In this document: in pieces, positions 56,801 through 63,680 of the stretch | Numbering within the stretch: the stretch's first letter is position 1 | Layout of the letters: each line of letters begins with the position of its first letter | Source of the DNA: an uncultured Lachnospiraceae bacterium | GTDB taxonomy: Bacteria; Bacillota; Clostridia; Lachnospirales; Lachnospiraceae | Reading direction: 5' to 3' | DNA length: 64,000 bases | Assembly: GCA_910578795.1 (NCBI GenBank) | Contig: CAJTSD010000004.1 | Span: 1-64,000, forward strand | The notes under the pieces: generated by a model | Told to the model about the DNA's origin: nothing | Databases searched by the model: none | Seen by the model: the letters and a program-made list of their open reading frames with translations, nothing else | Program-made: the position numbers and the translations under genes

Positions 56801-56890
56801 CAAATAAACAACACCACCGCCGCCGGCTCCGATTTTCTCATTTAATTCATAAATTCCTGCAATGACCTTCTTATATTCTTGGTTTTCCAT
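53840..56890 (-). CDS. Transmembrane Ser/Thr protein kinase with extracellular beta-propeller
   Basis: 1016 residues. A PknB-type kinase domain (12-350) has the glycine loop GAGGGGVVYLG (21-31), Lys43, Glu59, HGDIKPAN (catalytic Asp137, Asn142), DFN at 155-157 in place of DFG (Asp kept), SPEHYG, and YSLGATLYHLISG. Between the last two lies a 42-residue repeat of seven VDDGTA units (218-259). One membrane segment (367-389) leads to an extracellular part built of WD/PQQ-like beta-propeller blades. Such a layout suggests an outside signal sensed by the propeller. The gene overlaps a 52-residue membrane peptide gene, follows a perfect promoter, and precedes two surface-protein genes. Confidence 0.88.
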   Translation of the reverse strand: MENQEYKKVIAGIYELNEKIGAGGGGVVYLGEHSRLKKQVVLKADKRKLSVGADKLRREVDLLKGLSHTYIPQVYDFVQEEETVYTVMDYIKGESLDKMIGRGQRPAQPDVIKWACQLLEALDYLHSQPPYGILHGDIKPANIMLRQNGDVCLIDFNIALALGEEGAVKVGFSRGYASPEHYGADYIKSNKAAAVKSGTTIRGTAFKETPLRKKQQDVDDGTAVDDGTAVDDGTAVDDGTAVDDGTVVDDGTAVDGGTAVDVHTGGRSSDLKLTASSQKGILLDVRSDIYSLGATLYHLISGIRPEQDARDVKPLDKSVCSEAVSLILQKAMNPQPDERYQTAKEMLQAFLYIHKKDIRTIRHKRRMIATTAVLTAMLFTGAAFTFVGLKQLEQRQEALALSEYSANALAQGDISAAVRYALQAIPDSENMFHAPVTAQAQAALADALGVYDLSQDFKPLDTLALPSAPFDLAVSPSGTRLAVVYAYETAVFELETLQKLAAFPTQESALSDCVFLDETHIVYAGTDGVTCRDLDTGKTVWTGKTATTLAVSADKKVIAAVDRDADYAVLYQSDSGEKIAERSFDGRHLTVPANDIFADAKNDIFALNADGSMLAVSFSNGGFFIYDCENPDNDLIIYEESEYNRFSGGFCGKYFAFTAQESGKSQFGMIDVEEGVYAGGYETMEQLHLQADENGVYLVAGKLIERIDLDTMTELEMAFSSNADIVGFAVKNIGEKAYTLIATDDDSFSFYDSGAGLMSTNACDKKCEFAALGEGFAVVGNRSDPVLRILQLETGKGEVVFSYDARYAHDEARISSDKKTAMLFSYEGFRIYGTDGTLIAETELPDKENIYDQQFRRNENGSWLEVIWYDGMRRGYSAADGSLIKEKQGEAPDKDLYEEFYTEKYRITSSLHDAPKVYSVKSGKQVGTLETEDFLTYVSQFGAYLITEYISTSGQRYGLVLDEELQTVATLQGLCDLSDGMLVFDYGDGVLRQCQLYSLEEMIALGKTYIAEKEQK
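56114..56239 (-). repeat. 18-bp tandem repeat in the kinase gene
   Basis: Seven in-frame copies of an 18-bp unit encoding VDDGTA (one VDDGTV, one VDGGTA). Because the unit is a multiple of three, copy-number change by slippage would alter protein length without frameshift. Copies differ at synonymous sites, so the array is not brand new. Confidence 0.95.
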
Positions 56891-57029
56891 ACTCCTGCTC
56901 CAAACGCTTTTTCAATCTTTTTCCTGTAATGCAAAATATGGTAATGCATATGACAGCCAAAACGCCTGCCTCCGCCATCACAGCAATTCCTCCATAAAAA
57001 ATCAATTCACTTGACGATAATCCAACCAT
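56871..57029 (-). CDS. Small single-pass membrane peptide overlapping the kinase start
   Basis: A 52-residue frame from ATG at 57029 to TAA at 56871: MVGLSSSELIFYGGIAVMAE, a membrane segment AGVLAVICITIF, then a basic tail KRLKKRLEQEY. It ends 20 bases inside the kinase gene, whose ATG lies within its last codons, an arrangement usual for translationally coupled genes. It lies directly between the strong promoter (57096-57124) and the kinase. AAAGG is upstream with a long spacer. It could be a kinase partner, anchor or membrane signal peptide. It was not among the longer predicted frames and rests on topology and position. Confidence 0.62.
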   Translation of the reverse strand: MVGLSSSELIFYGGIAVMAEAGVLAVICITIFCITGKRLKKRLEQEYGKPRI

Positions 57030-57095
57030 AATAATATTTTCGCCTTTCTTTTACTCTGCGTCATTTTCCACATCAGACACAATTTTCTACATTTT

Positions 57096-57163
57096 ATTAT
57101 ATCGTTTGACAATTCCCTTGTCAATTCTATCGAGTATGTTTATATATTCTATAGAGTATGTTT
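57096..57163 (-). promoter_or_regulatory. Perfect-consensus promoter with tandem 16-bp repeats for the kinase operon
   Basis: Minus strand: TTGACA (57124-57119), 17-base spacer, TATAAT (57101-57096), both perfect. Just upstream of the -35 are two direct repeats, TCTATCGAGTATGTTT (57126-57141) and TCTATAGAGTATGTTT (57148-57163), 15 of 16 identical and exactly 22 bp apart, two helical turns. Placement and spacing resemble LytTR-type or other tandem-site regulators. Confidence 0.85.
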
Positions 57164-57171
57164 GTTGTAAA

Positions 57172-57200
57172 GGAAAAGCACCTGCCCAAAAACAGATGCC
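57172..57200 (-). terminator. Probable terminator after the DUF4143 ATPase gene
   Basis: Minus strand stem GCATCTG/CAGGTGC with an 8-base loop followed by TTTT, about 25 bases after the stop. Confidence 0.55.
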
Positions 57201-57222
57201 CATAAAACAACACTCTTTCCTT

Positions 57223-58524
57223 TCAAATATCCATCGCATGTTCCTCCAAAAGAAACTGCTCAATGCCAAGATACAAAATCCCCTGTTCATCATACCAGGG
57301 AATCACGTCATCCTTAACGACAACAATCTTTTTAAACGAATCCGAAACCCTGAGCAGGGAATTGACCTCCTGTTTCCGCTTCTCTTCCTCTGCAACGGAA
57401 AGCGCGGACTGGATATAATACCGCTTGTTTCCTTTGTTGGCAACAAAATCAATCTCAAGCTGTACGCGGACTTTTTTTCCGGTTTCGTCCGTACGGTTGT
57501 ATTCCACAACGCCCACATCCACATCAAACTCCCGCGCCATCAGCTCATTAAAAATAATGTTTTCCATGATGTGGTTTTCTTCCTGCTGGCGGAAATTCAA
57601 CCGGGCGTTGCGAAGACCCACATCCGTAAAATAATATTTAAGCGGCGTTTCTATATACCGCTTTCCCTTAATGTCATACCGCAGCGCCTTGTACATGATA
57701 AAGGCGTCAATAAAGCAGTCAAGGTATTTTGCAATCGTGGCAGGGCTGACAGAAACCTGCTTTACACTCTGAAACGTATTGGAGAGCTTTGTCGGATTCG
57801 TCAGAGAGCCTACGGAAGAAGACACAATGTTAAGCAAATCCTCAAGAACCGGCTGCGCATTTGAAATACGATTGTGTTCCAAAACGTCAGTCAGGTACGT
57901 CTTTGCAAACAAATCCTTTAAATATTTACTCTTCTCCTCATGCGTCTTTTTGGAAAGAACAAGCGGCATCCCGCCATACGTATAGTATTCTCTCCATGCA
58001 TGACGTTTCTCGCCCTCATACGCCACATAAAATTCACTGTATGTCAGCGGATTTACCCTGATTTCGTCGCCTCTGTCCTTAAACTCCGTCAAAATATCCG
58101 ATGACAGCATACGGGAATTGCTTCCTGTCACATACAGGTCTATATTTTTTTGTTTCATCAAGCCCAAAAGGACATCCACAAAACCGACTTTTGCATCCGC
58201 ATTATCCACATACGGGTTTTGGATTTCGGAAACCTTTTGGATTTCATCAAGAAAAACATAATATTGTCTGCCTTTATCCGCCGTCAGTGTCCGTATATAC
58301 CCATCCAGTTCAAACGGGTTACGGTATTTTGCATTGACCGCCTCATCCAGTGCAAGCGCAATAATACATTCCTCAGGCACTCCGGTTTCCTTCAAATATG
58401 CATGATACAATTCAAACAGCAGAAATGATTTTCCGCATCTTCTGATTCCTGTAATCACCTTAATCAAGCCGTTATCTTTTTTGGCAATCAGTTTATTGAG
58501 ATAACGATCCCTTTTTATAACCAT
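57223..58524 (-). CDS. AAA-type ATPase with DUF4143 domain
   Basis: Archaeal-type P-loop ATPase, 433 residues. Walker A is ITGIRRCGKSFLLFELYHAY (GIRRCGKS), Walker B YVFLDEIQKV, and a sensor-like YVTGSNSRML follows. The C-terminal part has the DUF4143 layout with KYYFTDVGLRNARL and EFDVDVGVVEYN, LEIDFVANKGNKRYYIQSAL, which resembles a nuclease-like fold. The frame opens at 58560, but GAGAGG lies before the ATG at 58524. These proteins are widespread, often lineage-expanded, with no firm function. Two palindromic repeats upstream suggest autoregulation or a recombination role. Confidence 0.85.
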   Translation of the reverse strand: MVIKRDRYLNKLIAKKDNGLIKVITGIRRCGKSFLLFELYHAYLKETGVPEECIIALALDEAVNAKYRNPFELDGYIRTLTADKGRQYYVFLDEIQKVSEIQNPYVDNADAKVGFVDVLLGLMKQKNIDLYVTGSNSRMLSSDILTEFKDRGDEIRVNPLTYSEFYVAYEGEKRHAWREYYTYGGMPLVLSKKTHEEKSKYLKDLFAKTYLTDVLEHNRISNAQPVLEDLLNIVSSSVGSLTNPTKLSNTFQSVKQVSVSPATIAKYLDCFIDAFIMYKALRYDIKGKRYIETPLKYYFTDVGLRNARLNFRQQEENHIMENIIFNELMAREFDVDVGVVEYNRTDETGKKVRVQLEIDFVANKGNKRYYIQSALSVAEEEKRKQEVNSLLRVSDSFKKIVVVKDDVIPWYDEQGILYLGIEQFLLEEHAMDI

Positions 58525-58540
58525 ATGCACCTCTCGAAAA

Positions 58541-58647
58541 ATTTTTGCGGGTATCCGCATTTTTATTACAGCCTAATCATATCATATCCAATTGTGGAAA
58601 TCAATTCTCTATAAATTATTTTTGCGGATATCCGCATTTTTATTATA
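58541..58647. repeat. Two palindromic 30-bp direct repeats upstream of the ATPase gene
   Basis: Copy 1 (58541-58570) and copy 2 (58618-58647) are 28 of 30 identical and start 77 bp apart. Each holds a palindrome: TGCGGGTATCCGCA (58546-58559) and the perfect TGCGGATATCCGCA (58623-58636). Copy 1 lies just before the ATPase ribosome site. Confidence 0.85.
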
Positions 58648-58756
58648 TAAATTTATTAATTAAATCTAAAAATGCCACTTGCTTACGCTATCGAATATAT
58701 GTTAATATTCTAATGATACCTTATAATTCTTTCACAAAACATCAGGAGGATTCAAC

Positions 58757-59248
58757 ATGTCGGATTTTACATTCTTTTTCACGCTCTTACTCATAAGCGC
58801 AGTTTTTGGCACAACAATGGGTGCCTATTTCTGCACAATGCAGTACCGCATCCGCGAAGACCTTCCGCTCGTAACTTCCGACTGCATCTGCCCTGCCTGT
58901 GGGCACCGGCTTTTGCTTTTTCATCAGATTCCGATTATCAGTTTTTTCCTGTTAAAGGGAAAATGCCGCTTCTGTCACGCCCCGATTCCACTGTGTTATC
59001 CTTTGACCGAAGCAGCTTTTCTGATTTATTACACGCTCACTTACTGCATCTTTCACCGATATCCAGCTGTTGTTCTTTTATTGTGGTATTTCTTTATCAC
59101 AATTCTTTTAATCCGCACAAAAAACAGCCGGCATTTTCACCGACTGTTAAAAGGCTTGCTGATTGTCACAGTCTATCATGCTGTCATCGGAGTATTGTAC
59201 ATTATCTTATATTTAGCAGTCTATGGTTCTCTCTTCCCGAAGCGATAA
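58757..59248 (+). CDS. Prepilin peptidase N-terminal (methylase/DiS_P_DiS) half, stand-alone
   Basis: 163 residues matching only the N-terminal domain of type IV prepilin peptidases (Peptidase_A24 N, DiS_P_DiS). The zinc-type cysteine pairs are CPAC (45-48, followed by GHRLLLF) and CRFC (70-73, followed by HAPIPLCYPLTE). Membrane segments are near 5-27, 82-100 and 104-160. The catalytic GxGD half is absent; it exists as a separate protein at 63038-63679 on the other strand. AGGAGG lies seven bases before the ATG. Its end overlaps the convergent PP2C gene by 28 bases. It probably methylates or helps process pilin-like proteins together with the other half. Confidence 0.82.
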   Translation: MSDFTFFFTLLLISAVFGTTMGAYFCTMQYRIREDLPLVTSDCICPACGHRLLLFHQIPIISFFLLKGKCRFCHAPIPLCYPLTEAAFLIYYTLTYCIFHRYPAVVLLLWYFFITILLIRTKNSRHFHRLLKGLLIVTVYHAVIGVLYIILYLAVYGSLFPKR

Positions 59249-59973
59249 CCCTCATATACATACACCAAGATACAGGATACATTATCCCGTTCTCCCCGTT
59301 CCCGTACAATTGCTATCATTCTTTTACATAAGGATGCAATATCTTTATCCGAACGCAGCTTACGACGGTCTTTTTCCATATCCGCAAAACATAGCGTCTG
59401 AAACAGTCCGTCAGTACCCAAAACAAACAAATCGTTCGCGCGTATAATGCCCTTTCCCTTGTTGAGCCAAAGCGTTCTCGATTTCCCGATATAATTTGCA
59501 AGATAAGACTTTAACGTTCCCGCTTTATTTTTCTGAACGACTTCATCCGTCGTAAGCTGGTACATACCGTCCTTTACCGCATAAATCCGACTGTCTCCCA
59601 CATGAAAAATAAAATATTCCTGATCAAAAAAAAGCGTCAGTGACATGGTGCATCCGATGGAAGTGTTATTTCTGTCCTGATATTCACAGACAAGCTCATT
59701 CAGCTCGTAAATCGTACATTCCAAATCGTCCAAAATCTCCTCCTTGGAAGTATTGGTAAAACGGTTTTCCATATCCGCATACCAGCTCTGAATCCCATCC
59801 GTAACAAGCTCCGACGCGATTTCGCTCTGTTCAAAGCTTCCGATGCCATCGCATACACAAGCAATTCCAAATGTATGTTTCTTTTTCCTTGTCACAAAAC
59901 AAACTGCCCTGTCTTGATTTTTCGCTCTGAAATTTCCTTTATCACTGACACAGTCTGATAATAATTTATACAT
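59221..59973 (-). CDS. PP2C-family Ser/Thr protein phosphatase
   Basis: Metal-dependent phosphatase, 250 residues, soluble. Motifs in order: NFRAKNQDRAVCF (metal/phosphate site), VCDGIGSFEQSEIASEL (where most relatives have DGMGG), GDSRIYAV, VLGTDGLFQTL and RGERDNVSCILV. It is the likely counterpart of the Ser/Thr kinase at 53840. GAGGAG lies just before the ATG. It follows a small membrane protein and the FHA gene on the same strand. Confidence 0.92.
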   Translation of the reverse strand: MYKLLSDCVSDKGNFRAKNQDRAVCFVTRKKKHTFGIACVCDGIGSFEQSEIASELVTDGIQSWYADMENRFTNTSKEEILDDLECTIYELNELVCEYQDRNNTSIGCTMSLTLFFDQEYFIFHVGDSRIYAVKDGMYQLTTDEVVQKNKAGTLKSYLANYIGKSRTLWLNKGKGIIRANDLFVLGTDGLFQTLCFADMEKDRRKLRSDKDIASLCKRMIAIVRERGERDNVSCILVYVYEGYRFGKREP

Positions 59974-59999
59974 AATCTCCTCTATGATATTTTTCTACA

Positions 60000-60320
60000 T
60001 CATTCAATTAATTTTAATTCGGTTAACGAATATTCGTTTAAGTCAAAATAATCCTTGTACGATATAAGAAATGTTTTTCCATTTTCATCTACGCAGGTAA
60101 ATTCATACATATATAATCCACCAGTAAACCCATAACTATAATGTTGAAACCTAATATTCTTTATCTCACAATTTATAGAATATTTTTGTTGAATATATTC
60201 TTTTACCATCAACACTTTTTCTCTGTCATTATGTTTTTTAACAAGATAGTTATAAAGTCCAAATATTAAAATGGACATAAACAATACTGTAAAAAACAGG
60301 GTAATTATTTTCTTTAACAT
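60000..60320 (-). CDS. Small membrane-anchored protein of unknown function
   Basis: 106 residues from the ATG at 60320 (GGTGG upstream). One membrane segment follows the start (IITLFFTVLFMSILIFGLYN), then an external domain of about 75 residues with tyrosine-rich patches (FQHYSYGFTGGLYMYEF). It is more AT-rich than its neighbours. It lies between the FHA and PP2C genes, in the same direction, 26 bases before the PP2C start. No family recognised; possibly late-acquired. Confidence 0.62.
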   Translation of the reverse strand: MLKKIITLFFTVLFMSILIFGLYNYLVKKHNDREKVLMVKEYIQQKYSINCEIKNIRFQHYSYGFTGGLYMYEFTCVDENGKTFLISYKDYFDLNEYSLTELKLIE

Positions 60321-60352
60321 AAAAATCCACCATTTTATAAAAACATAAAATC

Positions 60353-61672
60353 CTAGCAAACCCTATATGTAATTCCATATTTCTTTGTAAACATAACGCG
60401 ATCACCTTTATGAATTTGATACCTTCGGTTTGGCAAAAGTTCTTCATTATTTAAATATGTATGATTTTTAGATTCAAGATCGATAATAAAAAACTCTTCC
60501 CCCACTTTCTCAAACCGGGCATGTCTTCTTCCAATATACGTAAGGGACATATCAAAGTTAAAATCCGCACTCATCTTTCCAGTCTTGTCAACCCTGCCCA
60601 CCACCACACATACTTTGCTCATATCCAGCTCAATCAGTTCGGGCACATTGTCAACCGTGCTGCTTTCCAACCGCATCCGCAACATATCTGTGCTCTCGAT
60701 CTCATCATCCTCAATTACCGTACAAAAATTGCCTTCCGTTGCTACCATATCGTATGTCTGCGGCACCGACTGCATCTGCGGCTGCTGATACGCATTGACA
60801 GCAGAAGATAATTCCTCTTTTTCAATAGTGGGGTCATTTTTCGGTTTCTTATCTCCCTCAAGCAGTTTTCCGAAAAATCCCTTTGGCTTTTTATCCTTTT
60901 CCGATTTGCTTTCCTTCTTATTTTCTTTTTTATTTTTCTTTTTGCTGTCGTCACCAAAAAGCCCCGCGCCAATTGCACCTGCAAGATTGTTTTCACCATA
61001 TTTTTGTCCGGAGCCAAAAAGCTGGGATGTTTTCGGCTGCACATTCTCCTCCGGCACTGTAGGCTTTGGCTTAATCGGTTCAGGATTGACCGGCGCTGAC
61101 ATAGGCGCAGGCGGTGTTTCCGGTACAAAAGGAGTCTTTTCCGTCTGTTTCTTAAGCATATCTGCAAGTGCGCGCAGGGATGCTTCCTTTCCCATAATAC
61201 ACCGCATAACCAATGTAATGTATGCCGGATCATCCAAAAGATCAACCTCCATCACAAACTCGGCAAAAAATTTCAGCAATTCCTCTTCCTGTACTTTTCC
61301 CCGCATCAGCGGCGTATAAATATATTTTACTTTATAGTCATTTTGATCTACCATAATATAATTTCTGTCAAGAAAAAGATTATGGTAATCAAGAAACCAG
61401 TCCGCACAGTCCATAAACGGCGCAATCATCTGACCAAGCAGCTGGTTAAACTCTTTTTTGGACATACTCATGGACAGATAGGAAAGCCTTATCCCGCCCG
61501 AAATCTCATATCGCAGCTGCATCTGATTGTCAATATTGACCAGCCTCATTGGCAAAAGAAACGTTGGGCAGTCATACCGGATAACCTTGATTGCTGTTTG
61601 ATCCAAGCTCTGCGGTTTATTCACTGCGCAAGCTGCATAATTTTTGTTTGCTACAACAATTTCATTAAACAT
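60353..61672 (-). CDS. DUF6382-FHA domain protein
   Basis: 439 residues, soluble. The N-terminal about 180 residues match DUF6382 (GGIRLSYLSMSMSKKEFNQL, YTPLMRGKVQEEELLKFFAE). A proline- and lysine-rich linker follows. A C-terminal FHA domain (about 345-439) has VVGRVDKTG, YIGRRHARFE and LESKNHTYLNNEEL: a phosphothreonine-reading fold in which the usual serine and NG-type loop residues are changed. It is the probable reader of kinase marks in this cluster. AAGGAG lies eight bases before the ATG. It sits between the WG-repeat and small membrane protein genes. Confidence 0.85.
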   Translation of the reverse strand: MFNEIVVANKNYAACAVNKPQSLDQTAIKVIRYDCPTFLLPMRLVNIDNQMQLRYEISGGIRLSYLSMSMSKKEFNQLLGQMIAPFMDCADWFLDYHNLFLDRNYIMVDQNDYKVKYIYTPLMRGKVQEEELLKFFAEFVMEVDLLDDPAYITLVMRCIMGKEASLRALADMLKKQTEKTPFVPETPPAPMSAPVNPEPIKPKPTVPEENVQPKTSQLFGSGQKYGENNLAGAIGAGLFGDDSKKKNKKENKKESKSEKDKKPKGFFGKLLEGDKKPKNDPTIEKEELSSAVNAYQQPQMQSVPQTYDMVATEGNFCTVIEDDEIESTDMLRMRLESSTVDNVPELIELDMSKVCVVVGRVDKTGKMSADFNFDMSLTYIGRRHARFEKVGEEFFIIDLESKNHTYLNNEELLPNRRYQIHKGDRVMFTKKYGITYRVC

Positions 61673-61690
61673 TTGTTCGCTCCTTATCTG

Positions 61691-63007
61691 TTAAAAATAT
61701 GAATAATACTGCAATGTCAGAATTTCACACAACCCCATTTTTTGTACAATTGCATTTCCCTGAAAAAACGGTACTGCGGTCTCATATTCTGGATCTATTA
61801 CAAAGACATTTTTTTTGCTGATATATCCCCATTTTCCCGCATAATTGACCGCCGCGACATCACAGGACATGGAATGCGCATCCTGATACTGATAGGGAAT
61901 TGCCGTCTCCTGCACACCGTCCGTAAAACCCCATTTGCCATTTTTATCCGCCACCGCTACCCAACTTCCTTCCATTCCTTTCGCGTCCGCATAGCGGAAT
62001 TGGTTCATCGCTTCGCCCTTTTCATTGACAATAAAATATCCCGTTGCATCCTTTACCACTGCAAAGCCTGCAGCAAATGCCTCTCCATGACTGTTCCGTA
62101 CCACATCATCATAGATCAAGTCCGTAATCAGTTCACCGTTTCCGTCAGCCAGTGCCCATTTTCCCTGTTGTTTTACAAAACACAGCCCGTTTTCGCTAAT
62201 GACCGCGTCCTCGTAAACCGCGCCTGTAATTTCCACAAAGGTATTGGAATAAATCCCTGCCTTTCCATCTTTTTTTGCCGTAATCCGCGCTCCGGCATGA
62301 CCTGTCACTTCGTCAAGCCCAAGCTTGTCTATGGCATACCAGTCTCCAATGCCGTCAATCAAAGTATATACCCCGTTACACTTTACGACCGCATATTTTC
62401 CCGAAAAGGCAAGTGCCTCCTCATAATCTGCTTCCAAAACCATTCTTGCCTTTGTATCCGCATAGCCCCAGTGTTCCCCGTCAAAATAGGGGATGTACCC
62501 ATCTGCCTGCGGCTGTTTCATTTCCCCGACATTGGACTCTACCGTTTTGAGTTCATAGCGCAGCCGCTCATAATCCGTTTCCAAATCCGCATCCTCATAG
62601 ACGCCCATGCCTGCTTTTAAAATTCCGATTGCACTTTTGATGTCTCCGGCTTCTTCATAATATGCAGCATATTCCTTGTATTCGTCCAATTCCGCCTTGT
62701 TCTGTTCTATCCGATCCGCAATCAGACTGTAATATTCATCTAGCTTCCCTGCCTCTTTATAGGTTGCGAGAATTGTTTTCTCGATTTGCGCATTCTGTTC
62801 GGTTTTATAGTAATCCGCTGCCTCCTGATACTTTGGGATGGCGCGCATATAGAGTTTATCCTCCAAAAGGCTTTTTGCCTGAATCAAAATCATATTCTGA
62901 TTCCGGTGTGCATCATTCATTACCACAACTGCCGCCGCAAAAAACCATCCCAATATCAGTATTAATACTGTCAAAAAGATTAACAGTCCTTTTTTTCTCT
63001 TTACCAT
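61691..63007 (-). CDS. WG-repeat membrane protein
   Basis: 438 residues. One membrane segment near residues 7-30, then a helical TPR-like stretch (about 40-150), then six or seven WG repeats (units such as GKWGFTDGVQE, GKWGYISKKN, GKWALADGNG), which form a beta-rich external domain. Function unknown; WG proteins are often surface or secretion-linked. GGAGG lies seven bases before the ATG at 63007. It lies between the prepilin peptidase and FHA genes. Confidence 0.82.
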   Translation of the reverse strand: MVKRKKGLLIFLTVLILILGWFFAAAVVVMNDAHRNQNMILIQAKSLLEDKLYMRAIPKYQEAADYYKTEQNAQIEKTILATYKEAGKLDEYYSLIADRIEQNKAELDEYKEYAAYYEEAGDIKSAIGILKAGMGVYEDADLETDYERLRYELKTVESNVGEMKQPQADGYIPYFDGEHWGYADTKARMVLEADYEEALAFSGKYAVVKCNGVYTLIDGIGDWYAIDKLGLDEVTGHAGARITAKKDGKAGIYSNTFVEITGAVYEDAVISENGLCFVKQQGKWALADGNGELITDLIYDDVVRNSHGEAFAAGFAVVKDATGYFIVNEKGEAMNQFRYADAKGMEGSWVAVADKNGKWGFTDGVQETAIPYQYQDAHSMSCDVAAVNYAGKWGYISKKNVFVIDPEYETAVPFFQGNAIVQKMGLCEILTLQYYSYF

Positions 63008-63037
63008 CACAAATCCTCCACATTCAAGTACTTTTAC

Positions 63038-63679
63038 CTATCCCATCAGATACCGGATAACCACGCCTAAGTATAAAAACGGGACAAACGGTATGTGCGT
63101 CTTGCGCGTCATTTTCCTAGTTGCAAGCATAAATAATGAAAAAATTGCACTTAAAATACATCCGTATAAAACTGCCCCGACAACATAATCTCCTGTCAGA
63201 TAAATTCCCATAATAACGGAAAGCTTCACGTCCCCTGCGCCCATGCTCCCTTTGCTGATAATATAGCAGAAGCCAAAGCTTAACATACAGAACAGCAATC
63301 CCAGCACAACACCAAACATATGGCTTAGCATCGCGTTCATATCGTACATGCCATATGCCCCCATGCATACAATCCAAAGCATCAACCATATCAGCAAAAT
63401 ACGGTTTGGGACAATGCGCTCCCAGTAATCAATCATACAGAAAATGGACATTCCATATAGCATCAGGACAAGCATTAAAAACAGGAATACGTTACCTTGC
63501 CCCCTTGCAATACTGCCCCAAATCCGAAGAATTGACAGCTCCGATATCGTCAACATGACAAATTCCTGCAAGGAATGGAACGGTTTCCGGTATCCGCCAA
63601 AATGAATGACTACCGCATATATAATAGGAAGAAACAGCACACTGACCGTAAACAGGATTCCCATTTCAATTTCGTCCAT
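63038..63679 (-). CDS. Prepilin peptidase catalytic half (A24 aspartic peptidase)
   Basis: 213 residues with about six membrane segments. Both catalytic aspartates of the GxGD family are present: Asp84 in CMIDYWERIVPN and Asp150 in GSMGAGDVK. The N-terminal cysteine-rich methylase domain is missing; only short TadV/CpaA-type enzymes naturally lack it, and the missing half is encoded at 58757-59248. GGAGG lies ten bases before the ATG at 63679, inside the end of the preceding gene. It would cleave the leader of Flp- or type IV-like pilins. Confidence 0.87.
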   Translation of the reverse strand: MDEIEMGILFTVSVLFLPIIYAVVIHFGGYRKPFHSLQEFVMLTISELSILRIWGSIARGQGNVFLFLMLVLMLYGMSIFCMIDYWERIVPNRILLIWLMLWIVCMGAYGMYDMNAMLSHMFGVVLGLLFCMLSFGFCYIISKGSMGAGDVKLSVIMGIYLTGDYVVGAVLYGCILSAIFSLFMLATRKMTRKTHIPFVPFLYLGVVIRYLMG

Positions 63680-63680
63680 A

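Noticed and set aside
57223..58524. DUF4143 ATPase as part of a defence island
   Set aside because: No other defence gene lies nearby; such ATPases are common outside defence loci.
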